Shown piece by piece: positions 25,200 through 37,399 of a DNA stretch of 64,000 nucleotides. Origin of the DNA: Prinia subflava (lineage: Eukaryota > Chordata > Aves > Passeriformes > Cisticolidae); assembly GCF_021018805.1 (NCBI RefSeq), contig NC_086259.1:4464001-4528000 (forward strand). Reading direction: 5' to 3'. Every line of letters starts with the position of its first letter. The first letter of the stretch is position 1. Both the position numbers and the translations under genes were made by a program. The notes beneath the pieces were generated by a model. That model worked only from the letters and a program-made list of their open reading frames with translations. It was not told the origin of the DNA and did not search any database.

Positions 25200-27273
25200 A
25201 CTCAGGAAGTAGAGAAAATGAAGTGTGGAGTCAAAAACCAGTGTGAACCTGTCACAAGTATCTGACGAGGGAGGGCAGAACCAAACCAGCCCAGAGCAGC
25301 TCTGACCTGCAGAGGAGCTGCTCAAGGGTAGTTGGGTTTCCTGCAAGAGTGACAATGATGGGTCCCATCCCCGAGTCCCCGAGTGCCTGTGATTAGGAAA
25401 ACTGGAACAAGGAGTACAAATGAAGCTGTGAGCCTGCTGAACTGCTTTGATGCCTGGGCTTAGGTTCAATTCTCAGCATCACACTGATAAAACAGCTCTG
25501 TCATTACAAATGCCTTAATTTTCCTGTGAATTATCAGACATTTCTGGCATTTCAATGACATACAGGATTTTAAGCTATATTCCCTATGTCAGCCAAAAAA
25601 TGATGACATTTTTAGCTTGGGTAAGTCTGGGTATTTTTATTCACTGCCATTCCGAGTATATTCAAATGACTCAGAGGTACAGAATTGCAGTCATATTTTA
25701 ATTTTTGACCCTAATTAATTCATCAAGTTCATAACTATTCTTCTGATTTGAAACTTGTTCTTAGCACTTCAACCTCTACCTTATAGCTTTAAACACAAAA
25801 TGAAAGTCTCGGCTCCCTTTCCTCTCTCATTAAGATGATTTAAATTATCTGGAAGTTCCCCCACTTCCACAAATTGCTTTCTATCAACTTTTTGTGGCCT
25901 AAACGAGTTGAGAGAAAGCTTCCTTCTACTCGTAACTAAACTGGAAGAAGGCTAACTCTGAACAAACTAACAACACACCTTTTGTCTTGAAGTAAATTGA
26001 TTTGAAATGTGTTCCTGCTAGCACAGGAGCAGCAGGGGACATCTTGGTATTACTCAGTGCAAAAGTACTTACTTTTAAATATTAAAAATACAAAGTGCAG
26101 CCTGAACACTCCACTTGACAACAACCCAAAGGGAGTAGCTGAAGTCAGTCTCACAAAGGCCAGGCCCAGCAGCAAAGCCCTGCAGGTCAGAGGGTTTCAG
26201 TTAAGCTGAGTGGATGCTCTGATGCTGTTCCCTCAGTCCTTGTAACCATGCAGGCCTTCAAAGTGTGATGAAAAAGCCCCAAAAAGTGAGAAAGCAGCAC
26301 TCCCTCTTTTCATGCCAGGGCTAGTGATGCTGTCACATTTTTTTTCTTTTTTTTTCCCCCATAGTGGTTTCCTGGTGCTGTGTTTGTATTGTCACTGCAG
26401 ATCCTCACCAAGTGGGTCATGGAGCACAGAGAGAACCCCTGGACTGCTGATGTGAGGCAAATAATCCTCCCCTGGCCCAGGGCACAGCTACTGCTGCAGG
26501 AGATAATTAAACACTGGCTATTGCTTTTTTCTCTCAATGCTCTCAGGAAGCAGATTAAAAGAACAAGGCTTAGAACTAAATCCAGGGCTGCATTATTGCC
26601 TTGATATAGGTATAAATGGACAGGGGGGAATTCAAGTATCAGTGGAGATTGGGGTTTTGGCATGTTTCGAGAGCAATAAGAATTTTTAGGTTTGTATCAA
26701 AAATACTTGTCTGAAATTAATCAAGCAGCTAATTATAACAGTAGTTTCACTGTAACATCCCAGTGACTGCAGTGCCAGATTGATATTGTCTGGCTTGTGT
26801 TTCACCATTAGAAAGATTTTTTTCTAAATTAAGCATCTCCCAGAAGAGCATTTTCTTTTTGAGGTAAATATTTCATAAACCTCTCCTTTTGACACTTCCA
26901 TTTTGATAACACAGTACTACACCAGACCAGAAAAACATTCAGTTTTAGGTTACAAATTTCACCCTAGTAATTGTTTCTTACCAGGCTCAAAAAAAAAAAA
27001 AAACAACCTTCATTTTGAAATTTTAGTGCATTACTTGCCATTTTCATTCTTTGCTTTTAACCAGCTCTGCTTCCCTTCTGGATAGTATGCAAGAACCTGT
27101 CAATATTTCTGCCTTGTGGATAATGTGGAATAAAAGTTTTATTCCATGTATATCAAACAGACAGTAAAAGTTCTACATATGAGTAGTAAAATATTAGCTA
27201 GGGAAAGAACAGTTAAATCACTGTACAGAACATGCCATAATATCTAAGCATAGCAGATTAGTCCCATCTGTAA
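25200..27273. other. unique DNA, no gene seen
   Basis: No recognisable gene or transposon. An A run lies at 26989-27003 and a T/C-rich tract near 26337-26360. Sequence just right of 25199 could be older retroviral material adjoining the LTR, but nothing diagnostic is visible. Confidence 0.5.
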
Positions 27274-27510
27274 GGGTTGCTTGTTTGTTTGTGGGTTTTT
27301 TGGTTGTTTGGGGTTTTTTTCTGTGGGTTTTTGTTTTGTTTTGTTTTTTGTTTGTTTTTGGTGGGCTTTTTTTGGTTGTTTTGTTTTGTTTTGTTTTGTT
27401 GTTGCTTTGTTGTTGTTTTGTTGTTGTTGTTTTGTTGTGGGTTTTTTGTTGGTTGGTTGGTTTTTTTGTTTGTTTGGTTGGGGTTTTTTGTGTGTGTTTT
27501 TTCTTTTGCG
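27274..27510. repeat. A-free GT-rich low-complexity tract
   Basis: 237 consecutive bases contain no A and only about six C. They are built from TTTTG, TTG and GGGTTTTTT words. The opposite strand is the matching T-free A/C tract. Overlapping frames rich in Phe/Val/Leu or Lys/Asn/Gln are artefacts of this composition. Confidence 0.95.
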
Positions 27511-28698
27511 AGTTGGATCAAGAAGAAAGCAGAATAAAAAGAAATGCAACAGGTATTATTTTAAAATTCTGAATCATATTCTTTGGAATATTGATAAGTA
27601 CATGAGGGCAGAATGTGTTAGATCAAGACTGCTGAAAGATAAAAATCCTCTTCACTGGGAGCTGTTTAGGTAAGACAGCTTGTAAAGTCCTGTACAAAAT
27701 CATAGACTGTTCTGGCGTTAACAAATGTGAGTAGGTTTTAAAAAAAAAAGACAATAAAAACCCAAAGATGAAAGGTGAACATGGAAAGGACCTTGTGTGA
27801 GAGCCAGAGCTGGCTGGTTAACACATTTCAGCTGCCTGCTCCCTTCAGTACCTGATTCTTAAGGCACAGAAGGTTTCTGTCTTGTCTTGTAAGGTTTGTT
27901 ACCCTAAGAGTATCTTCTATTTAATCCTGAGTCTAACCCAATGGAAAACAGAAGGAAGAGTGAGAGAAATAAAGCCCCAGGATAATTCATGCAAGTGAAG
28001 AATAAATCAGAGTAATTCTGATGTCACTTCCAATCAGAAAATTGCAAAACACAAACTCCATCTTCCTCCAGACCAGGTTAGACCTTCTCCACTCTGAAAT
28101 AAACCTTGTAGCTAATTCTCATTAAGGATAACTTTTCTCGCTCCACTGTTTAGTGCATCTCTGTTCTGACATTCCCTGACAGCACTAAAACAAAGCACAG
28201 ACACTTTTTGGCTCTCGGATGCAGCTGCTGTGAAAGGCCACTGAACAAAATGATTTTGTTACATTGTCCCAGCAACGACCTCCATCCTGACAGGGGAGCT
28301 AATTCAATTCCAAGGACTCTCACTATCAGATGCTGTCAATTTGTCCCTTTTTTTTTTTTTAATACAGTAATATCTAATATGGAATAGAGTCACTAGGAAG
28401 TGAGCTGAGACCAGCAGAATTTACTTTAATAAAGGGATAAGATGGTACTGAAATCTCTCCCCTAGAGGGAAAGAGACCGTGGCTTTTCATTCACACACCT
28501 TAAAGGTTGTCAGTAAACAAAGTGCCATCATATAAGCTAGATTTCACTTTGCAGTTGGGGGTAAAATATTTTAGGTACATCTACTCCTGCTAGTGAAGGA
28601 ATCTGAATGAAATAAAATTCTTGAATTTTGAATTCATGCATTGTGAAGTCAATCTCCCTTCTAATGACACATCAGTTCCAAATTTCCACACACAGCAG
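27511..28698. other. unique AT-rich DNA, no gene seen
   Basis: No recognised gene or transposon. Short homopolymers occur near 27740 and 28349. Confidence 0.55.
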
Positions 28699-28793
28699 AA
28701 CCACAGAATGGTTTGGGTTGGAAGTGACCTCAAAGATCATCTCATTCCAAATCCCCTGACCCAGGCTGCTCCAGCCCCAGTGTCCAGCCTGGC
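28699..28793 (-). mobile_element. CR1 LINE 3'-end fragment
   Basis: Antisense CR1 terminus with ACCACAGAATGGTTTGGGTT, GGAAGTGACCTCAAAGATCA and AGTGTCCAGCCTGGC. It breaks off at 28793, where LTR-like sequence begins. Confidence 0.88.
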
Positions 28794-29085
28794 ATAATGA
28801 AGATGGACTAAAAGCACAGCCAAGAAACATGCATGCTCCAAAAAGGCAGACCCAAGGAGCGCCCATGCTAAACAGTTCCTGGAATATGGAAACTAGTTTG
28901 GGGGAAAAATTGAATGTGCATAATAGTCTATGAATATGCAACAGGCTGATGCAATAGCAAAGGTATTTAAAGAGTAAAGATAAGAGGTGTGCTCTTGGCT
29001 GCATGCCAAGCACACAGTCCATTAACACTTTGCTTTATTGTTTTTGTCTCCTATTGTCTTTTATTTAACTTTTAAATTTTACCAG
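28794..29085 (+). mobile_element. possible LTR remnant
   Basis: This follows an abrupt CR1 breakpoint and has an LTR-like order: a TATTTAAAG TATA-like box at about 28965, then a strong hairpin at 28987-29015 (GTGTG, CTTGGC, loop TGCAT, GCCAAG, CACAC), then a T-rich segment ending near CCAGGAGAGTGAGCC. A hairpin placed between a TATA-like box and a T-rich segment resembles an LTR R region. I cannot see clear LTR ends or a target duplication, so family and limits are uncertain. Confidence 0.4.
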
Positions 29086-30631
29086 GAGAGTGAGCCTTGT
29101 TTTTCACACTCTGAGCCCCCTGCATATTTCCTGCCGTTGGACAACTCCAAGTTGCATCCTGCTCTGTGTTTCAGAAAAGACCTACCACAGGAAGGGACTA
29201 CCACAGGTCCTATCCAGCCTCACAGAACACAGGTGGGCAAGCTGCAGCCCAGCATCCAGAGCTGCCAATTAGATGCCTCCAAACAGTCCTATCATCTCAT
29301 TTGGCCTGTCACACAAATTAGTGTGAGAGTTAATGCAAATTAAACACATTCACACTGAGCCAAATTCACTTGTAGGGCTGGAAGAGTAGGAGGGATGAAA
29401 GGCACTCTCTAAAATCAGGTGGTGCAGAGCAAAGGGGCTGAAATGTTTTTGAGACTGGGAGAGAAGTTCAAAATAAAAGCACCAAAAGAGCTCCAATTGG
29501 CTAAATACTGTAAAAGTCAAGCTTTTGAGAAAAACAGTTTATCTGAAAGGAACAAGAAATATAAAAAGTGAACTCAGCATTGCAGCACGAAGTACTGACA
29601 CTGCAGTCTTGTTCCCATCAAGGAATTTTGAATTCACTTGATATTGCCAGATGTGGTTATTCCTCAAATTTGAAATATGAGATATTAATGCCAGTCACCC
29701 TCTCTTTTATGTAATTTTCCTTTATTATTCCTCTTTTTTTCCTCTCTAGGTTGGTTTTCCTCCCACTTAGTAATGCCAGCTTAGCTGCAATCTCACTTGG
29801 CTTTCACTGCAGCCCAGGGACTAACAAAGCTCCACCAGAATTAACAACAGTAACAATACAAGTCTGTCTGGTCCCAGAGCAGGAGCTGAGCCTCTGTTCT
29901 TTCACTCATGCCAGAGACAGAAAGGACAGCTTTGGCCTGAATAATTTATCTTTGTTTATCTTGATTTGCCTCTAAGTGGGTGACACCAAATTTACACACC
30001 AAAATCTCAACTCTGTGTTATTCTTCATAATTTCCAAGATAATTGTTACATCTTCTGAGGGATTATCAAGAAGGATGTCCCCCCAAAAGAACAGAGCTCT
30101 TCTAAAAGAAATAATAAAGATAGCTAAAATAATTTTTTAAAAATTTTTCAGAGCTTTATAAAAGTTTTTGTTGTTCCTGTATAAATGGGTCAAACTCTAC
30201 TAAAAGACCTAAGGGGAAGTGCTTCAGTGACGAAATATGAGTGTGAATTCCTCTGAGTATCTGTACACATTTCATCCCCACTAAACCCAAACAAATCTTT
30301 GATACTGCAGAAAGATCTTGACATCGATGACAAGATCCCAAAATGAGAGGGGAAAATAGTAGAAGCCTTGTCTTTTTCCTTGCCAGAGCTTTCTTCCAAA
30401 GGGAGAGGACGAGGCCATGTATGGTGTGTGCTGTACCAGTGCTCTGTGTCACACACAGAGCACATTTCCCCTGAACAGACAGGAGCCTTTTGTCTCCCAG
30501 TGTTCCCAGTGACAGCAGCTCCAGTGCAGCTGCTGCAGATTGAAGGCTCCCAGTCCTTGGGCAGAAGGCTGAGAAACTTCAGCCAGGGCTGAGGCTCCCA
30601 GACAAAGAGGATCTGTCTCTGTACTTGGGGA
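29086..30631. other. unique DNA, no gene seen
   Basis: No recognised gene or repeat. The frames of about 90-100 codons on both strands around 30156-30465 lack any recognisable domain. Confidence 0.5.
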
Positions 30632-30660
30632 GCAGAGAGGGGCTGTCTTTAAAAGGTTTC

Positions 30661-30702
30661 CAGCAGCCCAGATAAAGATTAGGTGTGTATTCATGCTTTG
30701 CA
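30661..30702. repeat. direct repeat flanking a CR1 (left copy)
   Basis: A 42-bp segment starting CAGCAGCCCAGATAAAG and ending TATTCATGCTTTGCA matches 30892-30933 at 38 of 42 positions by eye. Weaker similarity extends about 25-30 bp further left of each copy. The two copies bracket a CR1 fragment. Confidence 0.85.
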
Positions 30703-30842
30703 TGGTTTGGGTTGAAGTGACCTCAAAGATCATCTCATTCCAAACCCCCTGACCAGGCCGCTCCCAGCCCCAGTGTCCAGCCTGGCCTTGGGCACTGCCA
30801 GGGATCCAGGGGCAGCCACAGCTGCTCTGGACGCCCTGTCTG
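30703..30842 (-). mobile_element. CR1 LINE fragment between direct repeats
   Basis: Antisense CR1 with TGGTTTGGGTTGAAGTGACC, CAGTGTCCAGCCTGGCCTTG and GGGCAGCCACAGCTGCTCTG. It lacks both the terminal CR1 3' repeat at its left edge and the 5' bulk of the element. The minus-strand frame of about 181 codons crossing it is a CR1 shadow. Confidence 0.9.
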
Positions 30843-30891
30843 GCATACACATACACATATCCATACAGAGGGATACCCTTCAAAAAATCTC

Positions 30892-30933
30892 CAGCAGCAC
30901 AGAAAAAGATCAGGTGAGTATTCATGCTTTGCA
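30892..30933. repeat. direct repeat flanking a CR1 (right copy)
   Basis: Right-hand partner of 30661-30702, with four differences over 42 bp. About 50 bp of non-CR1 sequence (rich in ACATACACATA) separates it from the CR1. Confidence 0.85.
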
Positions 30934-33900
30934 CTAAGCAAGCTGAAATCCCTGGTCCCCTTCTCCTGTTCTTTATGCCCAGAGAAAAGGGCAAGCTGTA
31001 ATGAGCTAAATGTTGTAGTCTTGATTTCCTTGAGGCTTTTTTTCTCCCTGCAATATTTAATTATTTAGAAACTTAAAAAAAAAAAAAAAGGAAGACATAG
31101 GTAGAGCTTCAGGCTTCACAGGATGAGACTTTCAGAACGTGTCTGTTCAGACCTTTTGGACTCCTTTGGTGCATCTCAGTGAGTCCAGAGCCCCAGCCTG
31201 GCACACAGATTGTTGCTCTGAAGGACTGAGCCCCCAGCTCAGCTGAGAAGAGCAAAGGGCCCTCCCACACAGCACTGATGGTGTAATGGGCCCCTCAGAC
31301 ACACTTCTGCTGTGTAAATGGCACATGGACATAACAATTCTGTATAAAACACACATGTACATGCCAACTCTCTATGTGCAGGATGGACAGAGGTTCCACA
31401 TGGGCACAGGTCACAGGCAGCCAGGAGCACCAGGGAATCAGCCCATGCACTGCAGACAGGGCTGGCCCAGCAGAGCCAGCCTTGGCCAGCCTGGGAGACA
31501 ATCCCAGCTTCCAAGGATTTACAGCCCAGACAGGGAGGATCCGAGAACGCTGGCCTGGGATCACAGCACAGGTCTGCAGACTGCTGACTGTGACAGGCTG
31601 ACAAGCTGGGTCCTTCCAGCATTTGCCAGCCTGGCAGCTCCCAAACTCCTCTCATTAGGGCTTTGCCACCAACACCAAGTGCCGTAGTTTTCACCACAAC
31701 CCAGGATTTATTACATTTACTTAGCATTTTCTGTGATATATTTAATATACCATCCTATATTCATTTTTGATACCTGTTTTCCAGTGCCCCTTTATTATTC
31801 TCCAGCAGAACAGCCTCCTGGAAACATGTAGAATAATGGCCTATTCCCAGTCTTAGCCCTAAATAGGAACCATGTTTGCCTTCTGTGGAGAAGTCAGAAT
31901 CACATGAAAAGGTTGTGGGGGTTGTTGGAGGCCCTCTTTAGTCTCACTCAGAACCCAGAGTGAGGCAGCAAAGTTTGAAATATTTATGGCAAGGCTCTCT
32001 GGAGTTCTCAGGCTGGCCCAAAGTTAATGTGGGAAAGAAACATCCCTGACCTGCAGCATGAGCTCCTGCACTTGGATACAGAAGGGAATGGGAGGAGTGT
32101 GCACTTAATAAGCATTTTTACTGCAACAGTATTTAGAAACTGTCCCAGATCAGATTAGGATTATTGTTCCAGGTATTTCACAAACTCCTAAAGTGAATCC
32201 TGGCACAGAGATGGACAATCTCTTTTACTCACTTGTAATAACCTCTCTAAGACTTTCTTCCCAACCAATGTCAAGCTTGAAATTTGCAGGTAGGAGAGCA
32301 AACCACCTTTAGCAAAATTTTAGTGCATAGAATGGCCTTAGATAGAGAGAAAAAATAATCTAAGCAGGCCACAGGAAAAATGAAAAAAATATTTTCCATT
32401 TTACTGGTTTTAAAATATGCCTATGACCTACAGGAAACCAATCCATGTCCAAGGAAAGTCTGCAGGCGTTGTAAGGGAAGGAAAACCAATTACAGGTCTG
32501 TAACAGCAGTTCTGAAGCTGCCACTCAGAGAGGCTCAGATTCCCAGGCACACCGAGCAGACAGGATTTGGGCACCTAAGTTGCAAACTTCAATTTTTATA
32601 TCCCTCCATCATCTGCAATTTCCCTTGCTAATCCTGACAGTTACAAGGCTCCCTAGAGTTCCTTAACACAGTATAATGCCCTGCTTTTAGGAGACACCTG
32701 AGCTTGGCTTCTTGCTTGCCCTGTTTTAGCTTGGGCAAAACACTTTAGTGCAGATAAACTGGCTCTGGTGCCTCAGCTCCTCCACAGCTCCAGGGGAATC
32801 TACATTACACTGCTCTGTGCCATAGAAATGATTTTAAGCTTCTGCTGGTAAAGAATAAAATGCTTTTATTGATAGACAAAGGCATAAAAACCTGAATTCC
32901 GGCTTTGCACTGCTACTAGAACCTTCCAACACTATACATATTCAGCCTGGTCACCACCTGGGCTCCAGGCAGGTGTTGAGTGTGCACCTAACCCCTCTCT
33001 GGAGGACAATAATGCGTAATAAAAGCAGTGAGACAGAATATCTAAGTGTCCCTCCACCTTCTGAAGGGAAGAGGGGTTGGTTCACCACATCCCATGAAAA
33101 CATTGCAGGTGTTAATGCAGCCCTTGGGGGTCAAGTTCTCCCCCAGTGCCAGTCTCCTCCTTTCAGTAATTCTCCACCCGAGCACGCAGTGGCTGCAGCA
33201 ACAAGAGTGCCCCAGAGCAGAGGCACACTGCCCCCTGCTAAATGTGTGTGTGGCCAAAATCTGAACATATTCACCTTAGAGCGCCCTCCTCCCTGAATAA
33301 TACAGCAAAAACTCTCATTTTAGGGCTGCTCATTTTGCTAGCCACCAGAATTCCTAAATTGTTAGCAATCAAAGAGCCATTTCACAATGCCTGAGCCTCA
33401 ACTGTTTCTGCAACAGTTGGAAGCAATCAATAAACTAATGAAAGTCAAAGTGGCTGTGAGGCAGCAAGGCTTCTGTGTACCTGGAGCTGAAGCTGTTCTT
33501 TTGGCACACTCTTTGAACTAACAGGGATGATTTTGTCTTTTTCTGCAATTCTCTGATTCACTACATCAAAACCCACCGCTCTGTGAGCGGCTTCGTTACA
33601 GAACGCCTTTCAAGAGGAGCAGCAGAAGAACACAACAACTATGTCAGGTCAGCAGTTCCAGTTGGGCTGGAGCCTCTAAAAGAGGATAAAGGAAGGGCAG
33701 GGATGCCAGACTTTGTGCCAGCCTGCAGCCATTTGTGTGCTTGACGGGGCTCCTGCAGACAGATGGGGCTCCTGTGCATGGCTGATGTACAGCAGGAACT
33801 CCTGTCATCAATCTGCCCAGCCCTGCCACGCAGGGCTTTCTGCAGGACACATTTAACACCAGCTAAGTTATGCATTTGCAGCACTTGGAGGGGAAACTCT

Positions 33901-35954
33901 CCGGGCACAGCCCATCCATTTGTTGCTGATTGCTCATTGTTTAGCACATTGATCCATGGCTGAGGTTTCCAGCAGCAGCCTGCTCACAAATGAACCTAAC
34001 CCCAGCAGACAACGTGGGAATGGCACAGAGGAGAAAGCTCCTGCAAGCTCAGTGACTTTGGAACCAACCCAGCAATGGGTCTGTGGAGTATTTCCAGTTC
34101 CCTGTCTCTGGAGAAGTCAGGGTGGCAGCACAAAGTAACTGTTGTTTTTGCAGCAGCAGAAACAGGGATAGAACGAAGACACATTTGTGTACATCCCCAG
34201 CCAAACAGGAGCTTGCTCATTGCAAAGCATTTCCTAAAAACTCCTCCCACCTTGACAGAAATTACAGTACTTCATTTGAAAATGAGAAGCAAGAGGAAAT
34301 GAACTTTGTGTCATGATTCCATTTTTTAAGTTGTTAGTAGCCTGAAAATTCAATTCCAATCATGCTACAGGTTTTTCCTTATTTTTTTCCAGCAGGTAAA
34401 ATGAATGCTGCAGAATGCTAAATCTTTTGATCATTGCAGAGATGGACTGAGTCTCATTTTATTTCTCTTGAACTACTTTTCAGTTATAAGAAGCCTATTC
34501 TGTAACGGTAAAAAAAAAAAAAAAAAACAACAAAAAAAAAACCAAGAAAACCCACTGTATTTGAAAGATCTGCTTAAGAGGAGATGGCTCTGTTAACACC
34601 CACAACATCACAAGTCACTACTGTGACTGTTTTGATGCTCTGCTGCATCATTTCAAAGTCCATGTAGCCTTTCCTCAGGGCTTCTGAGTTAATTTTGAAC
34701 TAATAATACAAGTATTTCTTTGAACAAAAAGTTTTTCTGGAGTGACATGTTGCAGTCTCCAATTGCTTTCATCTCCCCCTTGAGATATTCTGATTTACAT
34801 AATATTTTATCTAGTTTTTACTAAATGTGTATATACTCATATACATAAAATTCCTTTCAAAAGACAACCTCACATCTTAAGAGCTCTGAATATGCAGCAA
34901 TGTAGGAGTTTACATGAAAAAAAAAAAGGCCACTGACTGTGAAGATTTAAGGAACAGAGTGACATCTGCCACCTCAATATTTCCTCCAGAAATGGAGCAG
35001 GTTTGTACATTTGGGAATTCTTTCCTCTACATGAAATGCAGAACTCATCAGGACTCTGAAACCAAAAATATTTGATTTTAACTGATAATATAACAGTATT
35101 TACATTTTTATACATACACATACAAATGCCTGTAAGACATATCGCGTAACTTAAAGGGTTTTTTAATGGCTTCTCTTTGATTCCACCAAGGTGATATTCA
35201 CTATTTTAATTCTCAGGCTTTACACTTCCACAGCAGTTGTTCTAGGGCACAATTCATTCAAAGATACTTCCCTTCAGCATTCCAACCTCCCATATAAAGT
35301 CTCAAATTCTAAACACAAAGGGAAGACAGAGGTGACAGACTATAACAGACTGAAAACTCTCTGTTGCTGCTAATTCATTGTTTTATAAATAAAAAGTTCT
35401 ACCTTTGGATAAATTGTTGACTTATCAGTTTTCTGCTGTGCCCAAATGACAGGTTATAAAGCAGCTGGTTACTGGTGCTATTTATTTTTTTTGTGAAAGC
35501 AGAAATTACCTGATAGTAGTCTCTCTGTGTTAGGTGTTATGCATATTTGTGCCCCATTTAGAAGTTTTAAGGACTTACTGGAAGAGAATGCACAGATACA
35601 GAATACAATGATTATTCTTAATTTGTGTTCCAGGAGCACTTAGAAGTCCCAAACAAAATCAATGACTTAGGCAGATGGCAACAGCATGAACCCATTACAG
35701 GGCCGTCTCTGCCATAAATTATATTTATTTTACATGTTTTTACATGATACACAAAAAATTTTTACAGGATACACAAAAAATGCAAGACCAGGAAAGAAAA
35801 AAAACCCCAAAAACCACTATCTATTCAAAGTGAAAAAGATCAGGTTTTAAGCTAAAAAAGGATGTTGGTGTTGTAGAAATTAATTCACTTCATACTGATT
35901 TTTAGATTTTCCTTTAAAAGAAGCAATATTTTTGAATGGCCCAGCTCCCTGACA
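30934..35954. other. unique DNA, no gene seen
   Basis: About 5 kb without a recognised exon or transposon. There are A-rich runs near 31075-31090 and 34511-34540. A small perfect hairpin lies at 33576-33590 (CCGCTC, loop TGT, GAGCGG). The minus-strand frame of about 162 codons at 31239-31727 has no recognisable domain. Confidence 0.5.
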
Positions 35955-36080
35955 GGAGGAGATAGCCAGGGAGTCGGGCTGTGCTCCCAGGGAACAGGGA
36001 CAGGAGGAGAGGGAACGGCCTCAGGCTGGGCCAGGGGAGGCTCAGCTTGGGCAGCAGCAGGAATTTCTGCATGGAGAGAA
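35955..36080 (+). mobile_element. CR1 LINE fragment
   Basis: Plus-strand CR1 piece with CAGGAGGAGAGGGAACGGCC, CTCAGGCTGGGCCAGGGGAG and GGCTCAGCTTGG, followed by GAATTTCTGCATGGAGA. This is an internal part of the CR1 3' region; the last 150 or so bases of the element are missing. Confidence 0.8.
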
Positions 36081-37399
36081 TTCCTCCCTTTGGAATTCCT
36101 TATTTCTGATAGCATTACTTTGGCAAGAAGCACCTGGTGACATCAGTCAAGAAGATGAAAATCAACTTTTTCAAAAGCCTTGAGAGCTTCACATTCTTTA
36201 TTTTAAATGCAACTTCAGGCTAAGTGATTAAATACTTCCATAAATCCTATGCAATAACAATTTATGGGTTACACACAGCACAATAGTCCTTGGAATCAAA
36301 GATCCCTTTAAAAATTCTTAACAGCACAACACTTTGGAAATAATCTTATTTTACAGATCCAGAGTTTGCCAAACCTCATTTACTTTTAATGAGATGGCAG
36401 ATCTTTTACAGTGTATAACATTTTCATACATTTTGTGATATAAAGGCTAATTACAGATTTGTGTTCCTTCTGTTCAGCTGGGAGTGCAACACTTTCCTGT
36501 AACATCATATTTGGAGGACTACCGCTACCCAATCCCCAATTTGGTTCATTCCAAAACAGCAAATTATCTTTATTTAACTCTTTCAGAAAAATAAGGAAAT
36601 CAGGATTCTCAGAGCAGCTTAATGAATTTTTTTGCTTCAGTGTAGGGCAAATGACAGCTTGGCTCATAGTTCTGCCACTGGATACCACGACATCCAAAAG
36701 CCAGGCCAATAGTGCAGACAATTCTGCAAGGCTATAAAGTAAAATGTCATTTATTCCTTTGTTGTTTCCCCCTCCCATGAGAAATGCATGTGTTTCAACA
36801 ACTTTTTTGGGGGGTGGGGGACAAAATGAATAATTTGGTTTTCTGTCCCACTTCTCAGGTGGAATCTCAATCAAAGAACTGGAGAAATGCACTGTAAACC
36901 CAAAAATGTCCAGGGCAAAACATTTAGGTTAACACTAAATTATTGCTCATGCTTCTGGGCAAATATCCAGGATATGAGCAAAAGAAGACTTCTCTTACAT
37001 TTGTTGTTGGTTTGTTTTGTTTTTTTGTTTGTTGTTTTGTTTTGTTTTTGTTTTTGTTTTCTTTAGTATAATTTCCTTTAATATCTACCACAAAAGGCTC
37101 AGACCTAGCATGCTTGAAAAGACTGGTTATAACAAAAACATTGTCTGGAATGCTAATATAGAATCACTGCCTCCAAACATCTTATTTAGCTTTGGCCATT
37201 TTAGATCTCCAAATCCAGGGATTCCATTTGAATTCCTTGGAGAACAGGATCTACTGCTTTCATCAGAGTATCAAAGCCTCACTTCCAGAATCTGCCAGTG
37301 CTGATCTGCTGCTTGACTTCTTGAAATGTTTATTTTTCCACAAGCTTCCGTTTCCCATGCCCAAAAGAAACTGTGATTTTAGGCCCAGATAAGGATTTT
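36081..37399. other. unique DNA with a T/G-rich tract
   Basis: No gene seen. A TTTTG/TTG-rich tract at about 37001-37063 resembles a short version of the tract at 27274-27510. Confidence 0.5.

Noticed and set aside
27244..27549. Lys/Asn/Gln-rich and Phe/Val/Leu-rich frames of about 100-130 codons
   Set aside because: Composition artefacts of the A-free/T-free simple tract.
30449..30994. 181-codon minus-strand frame
   Set aside because: It runs through the CR1 fragment and its flanking direct repeats, and has no recognisable domain.
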